Assembly: GCF_003597395.2 (NCBI RefSeq)
Contig: NC_133770.1
Location: 89,190,441 to 89,254,440 of the forward strand
Direction: 5' to 3'
Length of the DNA: 64,000 bases
Origin: Chelonoidis abingdonii
Lineage: Eukaryota > Chordata > Testudines > Testudinidae
Shown: positions 35,131 to 47,393 of the stretch, in pieces
Position numbering within the stretch: the stretch's first letter is position 1
Layout of the letters: the number at the start of each line of letters is the position of its first letter
The notes under the pieces: generated by a model
Database searches by the model: none
Seen by the model: the letters and a program-made list of their open reading frames with translations, nothing else
What the model was told of the DNA's origin: nothing
Translations under genes and position numbers: made by a program

Positions 35131-35761
35131 ATATTTATAAAGAGCAGCGTTCTTTTGGTTAGGCTAAACAGCCAAGCTTTTTGAGTCTCCTTTCATAAGA
35201 CAGGTTTCCATTCCTCGGATCATCCTAGTAGCCCGTCTCTGAACCTGGACAGTTTGAATTCATTCTTCTATAACCATGCCACACAGTATTCCAGATGAGT
35301 CTCACCTTCGTATACGGTACTAACACTCCTTATCTTTGCTGGAAATACCTTGCCTGATGCATCCTAAAACTGCATTAGCTTTTTAACGGCCATATCACAT
35401 TGGCGGCTCCAGTCACCCTGTGATCGACCAATACTCCGAGGTTCTCTCCTCCTCCATTACTTCCAGCTGATATATCCCAATTTATAATTAAAATTCTTGT
35501 TAATAATCCCTAAATGCATGACTTGCACTTTCACTACTAAATTTTACTTTACTATGTCCAGTTTACAAGGTCATCCAGATCTTCCTGCAGATTCCGGTCC
35601 TGCTCTGTGTTAGCATACTTCCCAGTTTTTGTGATTCACAAACTTATTAGCACATTCCCACTTTTTGTGCAAGGTCAGATAAAAGATTATAAAGATTGGT
35701 CTCAAAAACTGATCCCTGAGGAACTCCACTAGTAACCTCTTCCAGCCTGACAGTTCACCTT

Positions 35762-36094
35762 TCAGTTGACCCCTTGTAGTCTCCCCTTTAACCAGTTCCT
35801 TATCCACCTTTCAATTTTCATATTGATCCCCATCTTTTCCAATTTAACTAATAATTCCCCATGTGGAACCGTATCAAATGCTGTACTGAAATCGAGGTAA
35901 ATTAGATCCACTGTGTTTCCTTTGTCTAAAGCATCTGTTACCTTCTCAAAGATGGAGATCAGGCTGGTTTGGCACGATCTACCTTTTCTAAAACCATGTT
36001 GTATTTTATCCCAATTACCACTGACCTCAATGTCCTTAACTACTTTCTCCTTCAAAATTTTTTCCAAGAGCTTATATACCTTATCTGATGTCAA
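35762..36094 (-). pseudogene. CR1 reverse transcriptase fragment
   Basis: A 110-codon frame contains KIQHGFRKGRSCQTSL, then DLIYLDFSTAFDTVPHGELL and KMGINMKIERWIRNWLKGR. YLDFSTAFDTVPH is RT motif A with its catalytic Asp, and QHGFRKGRSC is the preceding block. The frame stops before the YADD motif region. Intact over this span but a fragment. Confidence 0.85.
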
Positions 36095-36266
36095 GTCCCG
36101 CCCAATGCCCTAGCGCAACCAGGCACAGCTCCTAGTGAGCCTGGTGCCTGGTCCAGTGAGTGGGGTTGGGGGCAGCACAGTCATGTCGGAGGAGCTGCCG
36201 GCTTGGGGCACTGGCTCCTGGCATTGGTAGCCTGATAGGCTGCTGCTTTTGCCACTGTGATTCCTA

Positions 36267-36322
36267 GTAGAGCCCTGCAGCGCCACACACAAAAATTTGC
36301 ATCTATCTGTGCAGGGCTCTAC
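36267..36322. repeat. Short perfect inverted repeat, possible MITE remnant
   Basis: GTAGAGCCCTGCA (36267-36279) and TGCAGGGCTCTAC (36310-36322) are exact inverted copies separated by 30 nt. The 13-bp arms could be the termini of a deleted hAT-type element. No target duplication was seen. Confidence 0.6.
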
Positions 36323-36324
36323 CT

Positions 36325-36580
36325 ATCCTCCATGAACTTCCCTAATTTTTATTTTTATTTTATTAGAGTTTTGGCCTTCATAACACCCCTGGCAACAAGT
36401 TCCACAGGTTGACTATACATTGTGTGAAATACTTACTGTGTGTGTTTTAAACCTGCTGCCTATTAATTTCATTGAGTGAGCCCTAGTGTTGTATGTTATG
36501 TGAAGGAGTAAATATCATTTCCTTATTCACTTTCTCTGCACCAGTCAAGAATTTATAGGCCTCTATCATATCATTGTTCT
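36325..36580 (-). mobile_element. CR1-like LINE ORF2 C-terminal fragment, minus strand (old)
   Basis: Minus-strand translation near 36390-36440 gives a VNLWN.LPG-like tail, as in the CR1 at 29968-30183, and the flanks contain the TTTTAAACCTGCTGCCTATT block shared with it. Diverged and frame-shifted. Confidence 0.6.
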
Positions 36581-36619
36581 TCTATGCTGCACTGTTCACA
36601 GCTAAAGATCAAATAAGAG

Positions 36620-38905
36620 TCCCAATATCTGTGAAGTGCTGAGATTCTTCAAGTACAATGATTCTGGTTAGAGGAAAGGGTAGGAATTAATTTGAGGGAT
36701 GAGGTTAACTGTCTTGCCTCCTTTTGGGGCAGGGGGGGGAAGGTAACTCTGGTGAATGAGGACTTGTACATAGTTTCAAAGCACTATTTTTGTGCCATTT
36801 CTCCATACATTTATTCTTTTATTTTTCGTCCTCTTATGTACCACTCATTCAAAAATACTTCAAGTCATTTTTGCAAGCCATGGAATGTGGTAGAAAAAAC
36901 AGAAATGCATGTTTACGTAATCTCTAGATTTTGTTTTAATCACATCTTCATGAAGTAGGTGTTAAATTATACCAGAGACCTACACTCTTTCAAAGACAGA
37001 CACTTCTTTAAAAAAATGCTGCTTAATTTCTCCAGAACATACCTCTCTGTTCTTATGAATTACCAGGTATCCTTAGACTTCTACAATAATCTCTTTGGTT
37101 GTGAAAACAGTTCAATCACCTTCAATTAAGGGATTTAAAAAAAAATAATTTCAGCATTTACTTCTCTCAGAAGTCCCGGAAATATTAACATTGATGATAG
37201 CTGCAAAGAACGTGTAATATGGTTAATTTGAAAAGAAAGGGTCATCACCTTGTAAAATGCCCTCACTACAATGCAACACTGTTGCCTAGAAAATTGAATT
37301 AGTTACCTTTTACCCTATGGTATACCTCCATACAAAGATTACTAATGGGCAATTCAGGTCATATTAAAATGTCTGTGTTGTAACTACTGTACTTACTGAC
37401 CTTGGCTAAACCTAATTTATGGGATATAGGTAGCTCATAAAGCTATATAGGTAACCATGTTTTTGTTTTGCTTTCACTCCTCAACAAAACCCTTGTTTAT
37501 TCTTAAATGAGCAAATCCCTTAGATGACAGTTATTTCCCTTGCCCCACCTTTAAAGAGCTACATTCCAATGTAACTGCACATGCCCATGTTCTGACATGC
37601 TATGCTTAGGTAATGTGTTAGCTCAGTTATTACTGGGAGTGTTAGTATCATGCATAGGAACATTCCAATCTTTCAAAAAGACAAGATATGAAGTGAGAAA
37701 ATACAGGATTTTGTTGTTGTTTTTTTTGGCATGCGACAACCCTTCAATTTCTTATTTCATTAAAGAAAATAATATATACCAAAAGAGCAGACAAATTTCC
37801 AGCTGGGGTAACATGGATTTAAAAAATACCCAACACCATTATATAAAAGTTGTAGCAATTTAATCTCAGAATAATGGGACAGAATGGTGCTTAATATAAG
37901 ACGTGATCATCCTTGAATACATTCAAACTGTGACGCTTTTTCGAGTAAGAATATCAAACCACAAAGATTACTTACTGGAGTATATAAATGAAGAAAAAGG
38001 AGAGGGGGAAGTTAACGGTTTACAGCACATTTTCAATTTTCAAAGTAATATTTAAGAGCTGATTGGAAAAACGCTCTCCATTTCTAATCTGGATGTATGA
38101 TGAGATCGAGCAAAGTCAGACTGAAAGAGGCATATTAGAGAATATATACATTTGCTAAGAAAAACATTCAGCCATCTTGTCTTCTATTTGGAGATCTTAC
38201 ACTCCCATCTCTCCCTTAATATTCTCCTGTCTAGTAATAGGAGCCCTCCCTCACCCCCCATATCACACTACTAGTCTGAAGTGTAAATCTGCAATACATA
38301 ACTGGCCACTAGCCCACATCATTAACTATGACCATAATAGGCAGTGCCGTATCTGTTAAAATGTTACAGCTTTAGTTTGCAAAGAATCATAATTTTGATT
38401 CTTTCCCACTGCTGGACCATGGGAGCTTTGGGTTCAGCACAAAGTTTATAGGATGATTTATAGTCTTACACCCTCTCAAGTCAGCAGTACTGCTATTCAT
38501 AGAGCCAAGATATGGATTGGAAATATTTTCTTCTAGAACCCAGACTGTTTAAATACAGTATGGTCAGACCCAAGAGAGTATTATTTGACTAATTCAGGCT
38601 TAATTATGCACAAGTGTGCAAGAAGCTTTTCACACTGAATATACAGTGCAACAACATAGCAGTGTTTTACAGAGAGACAGCTGAAAAGACAAACTACTAG
38701 GGTAATGTAATCCATATCTCTTTCCTTCTACATTAACAACCATAGAAGTGATTCTGCGCATTGATGGACTGGAGAAAAACTGGCTCTTAGTTAAACTTAT
38801 TTCTCATCAACCTGGCATATAAACAGTGAATACACATAAAAAGCAAAAGTTCCATCCTTCCCCAGGCATTCCCATGGTTCCCCCAGAGCAGATCTCACAT
38901 GGCAA
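36620..38905. other. Intron 2 stretch without recognised feature
   Basis: A/T-rich sequence of about 2.3 kb. The frames seen (36692-36958, 37597-37863) have no recognisable domain. No splice-bounded CLASP exon is present. Confidence 0.5.
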
Positions 38906-38910
38906 TTCAA

Positions 38911-39003
38911 GGCCTGGGTCTACACATAAAGTAGAAGCAGTTTAACTGAAACTGCAATTTTAAGTGGAATTAAACTGGTGAAAGTTGAGTTTAGACAAGC
39001 TCT
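38911..39003. mobile_element. Short Harbinger-like MITE remnant
   Basis: GGCCTGGGTCTACAC on the left and GAGTTTAGACAAGCTCTT on the right are imperfect inverted repeats of the same terminal type as the elements at 24790 and 22497. About 93 bp, apparently an internal deletion derivative. Confidence 0.5.
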
Positions 39004-39344
39004 TAAGCTCACCTTGGATAAAATGCATCACAGATAGGCTGGGGAAACTTGCTGGTTTATCAGCATCTACTTATTTAGTTTGCATGGAGCAGATATGCAG
39101 TGTCCACAGCTCAGGGTAGAATGGCATTGTTTTTATTTCAACACCAACATAGTAAAATATTTAAATTGTAAGCTCTGAGCAAAGACTTGATACCAAAAGT
39201 ACTATCTATCTAAATCTATATATAAAAATCACATTAAAGCCCAGGTGTAATCCTAAGATGATGGAAAGCAAGGCCTTCTCCAATGAAGATTTATTGCAGA
39301 ACTCCAGAACACTCCTGTCGTAGCTTCCTACTCAGATTTGAACC

Positions 39345-40170
39345 TTAGCGTTCATAAACTGAGAAGCTAGCATGAACCCTCTAAGCTTAATTACCAGCTT
39401 AGATCTGATATCGCTGCCACCAGCCAAGGATTCCAGGGCTTGGCTCCCTCTGGTCTCCCAAAACCTTCTCTGGGGGACCCCAAGACTCAGAAGCCCTGAG
39501 TCTTACCACAAAGGGAAATAACCCCCCTCCCCTTGTCTTCTCTTTACTTCCTCCCCAGGCTTCCCCTCCGTGGGTTATCCTGGAAGATTACTGTACTTAA
39601 ACTCCTTGAATTACAAAACAGAGAGGGCAATTTACCTTCCCCCCCTCCTTCTTCCCCTGAGGCTGCACAGATTCACCCTCCGTAAATCTAACACAAAGAG
39701 AATTTCCCTTCCCTTCGTTCCTTAGCCTACCCAGAGAAAACTCAAACAGGTCTTAAAAAGAAAGCTTTATATAAAAAGAAAGAAAAACACATAAACATAG
39801 TCTCTGTATCAGGTTGACAATACAGGGTCAATTACTTAAAAGAAAAATATGAATAAACAGCCTTATTCAAAAAGATATCCAATTTAAAACATTCCAGCAA
39901 ACTACACACATGTAAATACAAAAAAACAATAAAAGCCTATTGTCTTTCTACCTTTGTACTCACAACTTGGAAACTGAAGATTAGAAGCTTGAAGACAGAA
40001 AGATCCCTCTCATAGCCGAGAGACAGACAAAAAACACAGACCCAAACATTCCCTCCCTGAGCTTTGAAAAATCCGGTTTCCTGATTGGTCCTCTGGTCAG
40101 GTGTTTGGTTCCCTCTGTTAACCCTTTACAGTTAAAAGAAACATTAACCCTTAGCTATCTGTTTATGACA
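39345..40170. repeat. Turtle LTR-like interspersed repeat
   Basis: The block from ACCTTAGCGTTCATAAAC to AGCTATCTGTTTATGACA is one I recognise as a frequent turtle interspersed repeat with LTR-like make-up. It includes CTTTATATAAAAAGAAAG at about 39763 and CAATAAAAGCC near 39927. Borders and class are uncertain; the sequence is non-coding. Confidence 0.5.
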
Positions 40171-40174
40171 ACTC

Positions 40175-41512
40175 CCTACACATAAGACAAATATATCTGA
40201 CATCTTTCAGGACAAGATAAAAGACTTAGTAGTTTCTTACATTAAGCACATTCCTTAAATATTAAGTATAGTGTGTGCTGTCTTATTGTATGATGGAAAG
40301 TGTTCGTGCTCTAGGATTTAGAAAGCTGCCTTATTTTTAATCACATTTTCAGTTATATTTAATTATATTTTAAAGCTCCCAGATGCCTGTACTTATAGGC
40401 ATATACAAAATTAATATTTATACGATTTACTGCTCTGCATTGTCAAAATCGGCAACGAGCTCAAAGTCTTAGTGTGACACTTGAGCTCCTCACCTTCCAG
40501 CCCAGAGGTGAGAGCTACCAAGTAAGCTAAACTGACATACAGTGTAACTCAGGGTTTAAAAAAGGATTAAAGTTCTGGCAAGAACCTTATGGAGTAATAT
40601 GCTGCTTACTGCCACTGATTTTGCTTGAAAAGTGATTTAATAAAAACAAATATTTTCTGCACAGATGGAAATAATACATGGTAAGTAATTTCTGAAACAA
40701 GGTAACCAACAAATCTGCAATTTTATGAACTCTCCATGAAATTATCTTCTTCACTATGTTTCTGCTAAAATGACCAGTAGAGAAATGGTTCTGATATTTA
40801 AATAAAGTATCAACATTAAGTTTCAAAGTCAGCATCCCAATGAGTCAAACAGGGTAGTTAATTCAGACCTCTCAGAATTTTGCACTTAGGCAGATGTCAC
40901 TGCACCCATCTGCAATCAATAAACGTTTGGATTTTTGTTAAGGGTTTTTTTTGTTTGGTTGGTTGGCTGGGGGTTTTTTTGTTTTTTTTTTTAAGAAACT
41001 TTAAATCCTACAGCACAATTCTACAGCAGGAGATGAATTCTGTAGCAAATAGTGGTCGCAGAATCATGTTATATATACATGGAAACCTCGTTAAGACATT
41101 GTACAAACAGAAACTGCAATTTATTAATACAATTTTAAAGTAATACAATCAAGTCACAATTTTAGATAATGGACAACAGTAAGCAACTGTGTAGCAAGAA
41201 ATCAATGATAGAAAAAATTCTTCACAATACAGCTGTCTTAAAACATTAAGGTAAAGTACATACATAACATCGACAAGTTAATATAGGTATCTGTAAGTCA
41301 AACCCTAATGGGGCATATAGGCCCTCATCCTGCAGATATACTTGCACTAAAAAGCATGTGTTTACACCTGATTAGGGTCATAGTTACTCCCAAAAGTTCT
41401 CAGCCATTTGTCAGATATAGTTACTAAAATAAGAATGTTTACTAAGAAAACAGCTCTTTTTTCCTATATTTTTCTCTGAAGGAAAAGGAGAATTAAGTGG
41501 TACTTCACTCAC
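40175..41512. other. Intron 2 proximal part without recognised feature
   Basis: A/T-rich sequence with a T-rich run at 40945-40995. No repeat or gene is supported before the donor of exon 2 at 41512. Confidence 0.5.
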
Positions 41513-41591
41513 CAGTTGGTACATAGGATTTAAAGTGTCCTGATAGTCTGTCAACAAAGGCACCTAGGACATCTAATCCAACTAATGCCAC
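41513..41591 (-). CDS. CLASP2: CLASP-family protein, coding exon 2
   Basis: The 79-nt exon encodes VALVGLDVLGAFVDRLSGHF then KSYVPT plus one base of the next codon. This is a HEAT helix pair of TOG1, the first TOG-like domain. The acceptor is CTACAG (AG at 41592-41593) and the donor is GTGAGT (41511-41512). It begins in phase 0 and ends in phase 1, exactly compatible with the neighbouring exons. The AFVDRL and FKSYV patterns are conserved in CLASP2. The reading frame is too short to stand out as an ORF and was found by translating the splice-bounded segment. Confidence 0.93.
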
Positions 41592-42379
41592 CTGTAGAAA
41601 TAAAATAAAGTATTAGATGTATATAGTGCATCACAAGACAGCTCTTTAAAATATGTTCTAATCTGTCTATAAACACCTGGACTAGCTACTGCTGTAATCA
41701 CCATACTGAACCTTCAGATCAATGTTCGAATTAGAGAGCTGACAATTATTTTCTAAAGGTTTTATATAAAGTGATAATTTTTACAATATTTAGGGTTCAT
41801 CTAGTCTGTTTACATAGTATGATGCACTTTGGATTTTTCAGTACCTTTTGCATTCTTCAGTCAAAAGGGAGCAATTTTTAGGAACGCAACATTTTCATAT
41901 TCTCATCTATAATGGATTTAAACTCAAATGATTTGTCTAATTTTTGCATTTGTAATTGACAATGATTTAGTTAAAATTCATTTGCTAAAGGAAGAGATAC
42001 ATCAACTATGTTTCCATGTCTGCTTACTGACTGTAAGGTTCCTAGCCCCTATGATCAATCTAGGTCAGGTGACCACTGGACTAAGGAGGTCATTTTTAAA
42101 GGCATTCTGGCCAGCTGTCTAGGTATTTAACTATGTAGTTGAAAGCACATGTGGACATCCTATCTTTAACCATGAAGATCACTTAGTAATATCTTATTGT
42201 ACTTGCCAGAATTTTCAAACACTTTTAAGCTTATTTCTATTCCTGTTGTCCAAACTTAAAATTAATCATGCAATTAAAAAAAATTAATCATATGATTAAA
42301 AACAATTTAGCCAAACACCAAGGTATGCCAGGAATAAGGTAAAACATTAACATTATAAAATAATTCTCTAACAATCACT

Positions 42380-42540
42380 TTGCTTCAGCTTCACTGAAGG
42401 GATTAGGATCAAAACTAATTATCCCTCACAATGTCTGATGGAATTCAGTGGTTAACGGTTTTGAGTTATTTATTAGTTACTGACCTAACCTGATGACAAT
42501 TTATGAAGAAATTCTCTATAAAGTAGATGGAAGTTTCAGA
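42380..42540 (+). pseudogene. hAT transposase relic 2, left part
   Basis: Plus-strand text (CTTCAGCTTCACTGAAGGGA ... CTGACCTAACCTGATGACAA) aligns with 11440-11580 of relic 1. The reading frame is destroyed. It is cut off at 42540 by the element at 42541-43618 and resumes at 43619. Confidence 0.7.
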
Positions 42541-43618
42541 GTGTGACACTACCCCAAAGCAACACCCTGGCATCACTATATTCACCACTGTAATATAATT
42601 GTGACGTTTTGTACAAAGTATACCTTGTGAGGTATCATTTTAAAAGTCTTGATCTGCTGAACATGAATATTCCATTGGATTATATGTGCCATCATTGTAT
42701 GTGAAGTTATGAAGCTTTGCTGTGTGTATCTTACTGAAATATGTTGTAACATTGGAAAACACCCACAACCAGGCTTTCAAGTACAACAATGGAGAAGCCA
42801 GACAGCACTGATGGTCAATTAGGGGGATTCCACCCTTCCACTACCAAGAACTATCTGAGGACCTGTATACAATGAAGACTTCTCAGAGGGAACACAGACA
42901 ATGGACACTGCTTGACTCACATCACAATAAAAGATTTTTCCAGCAAGCTGGAAGAACCTATAAAGAAGGAGAAGCGATATCATCCTTTGGCCTCTCTCCT
43001 CCCACAACTCCACACCTGGAAGCACATCTGGTGGACAAAGATTTGGAATAGCAGAGGTGGTCCCAGACTAGAAAGGAGAATACTAGCTTGTATTAAGGCC
43101 CTATACCATCAGAGTGAGATGTTCCTTGATTCAAATCCTGTCTAGTTTATAGCACTCAGATTGCAATCTTACTTTTATTTCTTAGGTAACCAACTGGTCT
43201 TTCTGTAGTTAATAAATCTGTTTTATATTTTACCTAAAACAATGCGTTTTGGTTTAAGTGCTTGGAAAATCTGTGTAGCATACAAAAGCTGGTGCATGTC
43301 CTCTCCACATTGAGGGATGGACAGATTAGGTTATAAACTTACACTGGTCAAGCTTCTGACCAAGGCAAGATGATCCTAGGCTGGGGAGCTGTGGGAATTC
43401 ACCAGAGTCTCTCTCTTGTTAGTTCATGAGTGGGTAGGAGAAGCATTCATGTAACTCAGCTGGGTGTATCCCTGCCTGTGGATGGCTGTGTAAGTGCAGT
43501 AGCTGGAGAGGCCTGCAGCTTGTCACAGCATCACAGTGTGAGAGAGAGCCCAGATTGGTACACCAGAGGGCTCAGCAGTACCCCAGTTTCAGATTGCACC
43601 CTGGGGAACCCGTCACAC
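42541..43618. mobile_element. Non-autonomous DNA element inserted in hAT relic 2
   Basis: The inserted block starts GTGTGACACTACCCC and ends GAACCCGTCACAC, giving a 7-bp inverted terminus GTGTGAC. It exactly splits the hAT relic, whose two halves correspond to adjacent sequence in relic 1 (around 11580-11600). A CAG-like 3-bp repeat may flank it but is not certain. Internal frames have no recognisable domain. Confidence 0.6.
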
Positions 43619-44150
43619 ACAGCAAAAGTAGTCAACTTTGGACTTAAGTGAAATGTAGAAGATAAGTTGAATATACTGAAAGCTGTTTGCAAAGCTTTGG
43701 ACAATCTGTAGAAATACAGCTGCTCTATTACTGATGCTGTTGAAATTTGGAAAGAATTTTAAGCAACACTGCAGGAAGAAACACCCAATGAAGTTAAATT
43801 GCAGGCAGTGAAGAAACAAATGGAGCAAGCACTTACTCACCTCATTTTCTTGCCAATATCTGCAACATAAATTATCAGGATAGAGGCCTAATTGCTGAAG
43901 AGGAAGATGCTATTATAATATGGACATCTACAATCATCCATCAATCACATCAACCATAATCATTTTCAAGATTGGAGTTGAACCATTCAAGAGGTTTATG
44001 TTTGCTGCTGAAGTTTTAAGAAGTCATGGCACTGAATTGGTGTAAGTAATTTGTTAAGCACCTGGAACCAGATTTTACTGAAGCACTAAACAAGCCCTTG
44101 ACAGCAGTAGTCTCTTCCGCAGGTGCAAAGAAAACACCGTCCTGGACATG
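43619..44150 (+). pseudogene. hAT transposase relic 2, right part
   Basis: Continues the hAT relic after the insertion. Plus-strand segments match relic 1 from AGCAAAAGTAGTCAACTTTG through TCATTTTCTTGCCAATATCT to CTTCCGCAGGTGCAAAGAAA, which corresponds to the SSAGTERIF motif. Stops and indels are frequent; more decayed than relic 1. Confidence 0.72.
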
Positions 44151-45050
44151 TAACAGTCAAGATGTAAGGGATGTGGTTTTATTAGGTTGCATCTTTATTA
44201 ATTTAACTATATTCTGGGAACTATCCAGCAATAGTTCATAGGGTGTGGGTCATGATTCCTTTCTAATTGTTTCCAGCTGGTGAAGAGCTCTGTCAGCCCT
44301 CACACACACACACAAAAACTGGTCTCAAACCTGCTGTCTGGACCCCAAACACCCTCCTCTAATATGATGGTTAAGAGGCAAGAGAAAGGGAGTGTCTCTT
44401 CCGAGTACCAGATGTTAGGAGCCCTAAACCCATTACACAGACTCTTTGCAGGATGCCTTCCACTACAGTCAACTTCCAATTTATCAAGGAACCAGACCCT
44501 TCCATGAAATCAGTACCTGAACTGGACATCTCTCATGTGCTAAACTATGACAACACTACCATTACCTCGTGACATATACCACAGGGTCACTGAGCTCCTG
44601 CAAGGAAGGTGAAAACCAGCCATCCAGGCTAATCTGGCAGTGAGAAAAACTTCTCGCCAATCCAAAAAAGGAAACTAGCACAACGTTCACACCAGACCAA
44701 AAAAACAGGGATGGGATGGTGGGTGCCGCTAATTTAGGTATGACATTGGTTCAAGGTGGAGGAACAAAGTTTATGCACCTTCCCCATGCAGGAAGGCTTA
44801 CATGAGTCTCAACAGCCTACCTACCTAGTCAGATTATTACTTCCTACCCTAATCATCCCTAGTCTGCAGCCACACCCAAGAAGGTGACCCCTTAAAGGCG
44901 CCACTATATTTCTTTCCCACCAGCTAAGACTTTTCTGCTTTGGAGCAAAATGTTCTGACCTTCAGCTCAACAGCTTCTTGTGGTGGACATCATCCAGTTA
45001 CCATGCCGGATATCCAACTTGATCTGAACATTGTTCTGTGAAACACCAGG
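44151..45050. other. Intron 1 stretch without recognised feature
   Basis: Mixed sequence with a CACACACAC run near 44300. A 75-codon frame at 44280-44507 has no recognisable domain. Confidence 0.4.
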
Positions 45051-45054
45051 AGAG

Positions 45055-45378
45055 TGGATAAAATGAAGAAGGGCTGTACTGAAATGATCATCAGATCTGA
45101 ATACCAGAACTACTTAGCCTATGTTAGGGAGATCATCATAATCATCAGTCCTGTGCTTTGTAATAGCTTTCTCAGAACCCTCGGGATCATGGGGATTGGT
45201 GGAAAGGCATACAATAAGCTTAAATGTCTGAGGGAAGAGAAGATGTCTGTCAGGGAGCCTGAACTTGCATACCTTCTGAAATAAGACGTTACACTTGTCT
45301 GGTCTGCAGGGCAAAGAGGTCTATCGATATACATCTCCACTTATGAAAAATGTTCTGTAGGTCTGTCTTTGAGGGTCA
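45055..45378 (-). pseudogene. DIRS fragment D, left part (RNase H-recombinase linker)
   Basis: The minus-strand frame 45119-45340 contains LLYAFPPIPMIPRVLRKLLQ, the same linker as LFYAFPPFPLVHRVLLKLRR in copy A (667-966) and LCFPPILLMHREPLKIK in copy B. It stops at the target site of the hAT element and continues at 48384. Confidence 0.75.
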
Positions 45379-45945
45379 CTCATGGTCAGTAGCGGATTTG
45401 CCATGGAGCCACTGGCACCATGGAGCCGGGCCGACATTCCAGGGGGGAACCCGGCCAAGGCCACTCTTCTCCGCCCCCCACTCTCTTCTGGGGGAGGCAG
45501 AAGCTTGGTGCTCCTGGCACTGAGGAGGCTCTTGCTGCAGTAGGGCAGCCAAACGCCCCTCCACTGCCTCCTCTCACAGCCTGCTCCGTTCCCACCCTCC
45601 CACCGATCAGCTGTTTCGATCAGCTGTTTGCTAGCAGGAGGGTGGTGGCAGAGAGGAGGCAGAGAAGAGGCAAGGTGGGGTCTTAGGGAAGGGGAGTGGA
45701 ACGAGCAGACCTACTCTGCCTGCAGAGCTGCACAGCCCAGCTGAAAAAAGAAGGTGCTACTCAGATCCTGAGACTTTACAGCTGGACACCACCTTCTGCG
45801 TCCTAGTGCTGGCTGAGCTCCCTTCTGTGTGCTGGGAGCCATCCTCCATCTTGTACAACAGTGAGTGCCCGTAGTAGGGCAGGCAGGGCAAGGGGACAGA
45901 GGCAGTGGGGAAAGGGCATGGGATGGGGAAGAGAAGGGGATAGGG

Positions 45946-46275
45946 CAGAGATCTGCAACCTTCGGACCACAGCCCGCCAGGGTAAGCCCCCGGGTGGGCC
46001 AGGCCTGTTTCTTTGTTTACCTGCTGCGTCCGCAGGTTCGGCCAATCGTGGCTCCCACTGGCCATGGTTTGCCACTCCAGGTCAATGGAGGGGGATGCAG
46101 GATGAGGGACGTGCTAGCCACAGCTTCTCATAGCCCCCATTGGCCTAGAGCTGCAAATCACAGCCAGTGGGAGCCACAATTGGCCGAACCTGCGGATGCG
46201 GCATGTAAACAAACCGGCCCAGCCCACCAGAGAGCTTACCCTGGTGGGCCGCGTGCTGAAGGTTGCCGATCCCTG
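45946..46275. mobile_element. hAT MITE, 330 bp, with perfect 8-bp target duplication
   Basis: Starts CAGAGATCTGCAACCTTCGG and ends in the inverted CTGAAGGTTGCCGATCCCTG. GGATAGGG flanks both sides (45938-45945, 46276-46283). Its two halves are partly inverted copies of one another (GCCAATCGTGGCTCCCACTG versus CAGTGGGAGCCACAATTGGC), so a single strand would fold into a long hairpin. Confidence 0.92.
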
Positions 46276-46463
46276 GGATAGGGGAAACAGGGGCCCAGCA
46301 TTCGGATCCCCTTGGCAGTAGCTGGGGCTCCCCTGTTAAACAGGCCCATCAAACCCTCACCCTGACAAGCCCCACCTCCCCTGCATCTGTACCACCCTGA
46401 TGAGCCCCCCCCATACCCTCTCTACTGAGCCCCAACCACCTACACCCACACCCAAATGAACCC

Positions 46464-47393
46464 TGTAGATAAATCTCTATATTAAGCATCTTCACATAAC
46501 TTTCATATGACTTTGTATTATGCCTCTCTATATAACCTTGTATTAAGCCTCTTTCATATGATTTTGTATTATGCCTCTTCATGTAACCCTGTATATTAAG
46601 CTATTTTCATACAACTTTGTATCAAGTCCTTTAATACAGGAACTTTGTATCAGATCCCTATGAAGAAAAAAAACTTATAGAAAACTATACCAAGGCTTAA
46701 CGCACAATGTTATAGCCCCTAAGGATAGTTAAAGTAGAAGAAAAGTGCCTTTTTGCTTGGAGCAGAATAAGATTCCCCCCGCCGCCGCCTTTAATCAATT
46801 GCTGTGTTGAATGAATGAGGTGTGAATGAGCAAGGCATGGAAGGCAGGCACCTCCAGACAGCTAGTTGGAGAGGGGATGGAAGCCAGACCCAACAACAAT
46901 AAAACTTGTCAAATGGGCTCACTGAAGAAGAGCTGACATATTGACGGGCTGGGGGGAGGGGGGGTGTTAGAAACAAGCACCTTCTTTTAGAAACACCCTC
47001 TTTGAACAGCAACGGGACAACTCCCAGAAGGAAGCAGCATAAAGGACACAGACAGATTTTGAATCTAGTACTGATTTGCATGAGAGGGAAGCTGCTATAA
47101 ATGTGAGGTGTCTTGCAGAGGACCCTGGGTCTCATCTTGTCAACATGAGAGCATCGATTCGAACCGGTAGAAGCCTGGCTCCGCTCCACCCCTCCCGTCT
47201 AACTCACCTGGCCAGTGAAGTTAAGGGGAGCAACTAGTTGATAACAACAAGACGGAGTGGGCTTGTGTGTATGTGAGTGTAATACAGATTATATGAATAC
47301 GATACAGTGTTGACTGATGCATGTATTACCAATGAATGTGATGTTTGTCTTATTGCCCCTGAAGAGATCCTGTGCAGTACCTTAAGTACAACA
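46464..47393 (+). mobile_element. Solo LTR, family TGTAGAT, copy 1 (930 bp)
   Basis: Begins TGTAGATAAATCTC and ends TTAAGTACAACA (TG...CA), with ACCC on both sides (46460-46463, 47394-47397), a 4-bp target duplication. It contains tandem-like TTCATATGACTTTGTATTAT units near the start and AACAATAAAACTTG near 46902 as a poly(A)-type signal. A second, shorter copy starts at 49122. Only LTR sequence is seen. Confidence 0.72.

Larger units (their letters stand above)
34450..36100 (-). mobile_element. CR1-type LINE, 3' third, minus strand
   Basis: On the minus strand: RT palm (35762-36094), decayed middle, ORF2 C terminus (34894-35130), then a 3' UTR ending at about 34450. The 3' end (TAGACTTCAAGGTCAGAAGG on the plus strand) matches the inverted end of the copy at 14155-14935. 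The 5' end is truncated at about 36100, next to an unrelated GC-rich block. It lies in CLASP intron 2, in sense orientation. Confidence 0.88.

Noticed and set aside
45420..46281. Several frames of 80-140 codons on both strands
   Set aside because: They cross MITE and hAT boundaries, have no domain and mirror each other between strands, typical of GC-rich repeat DNA.
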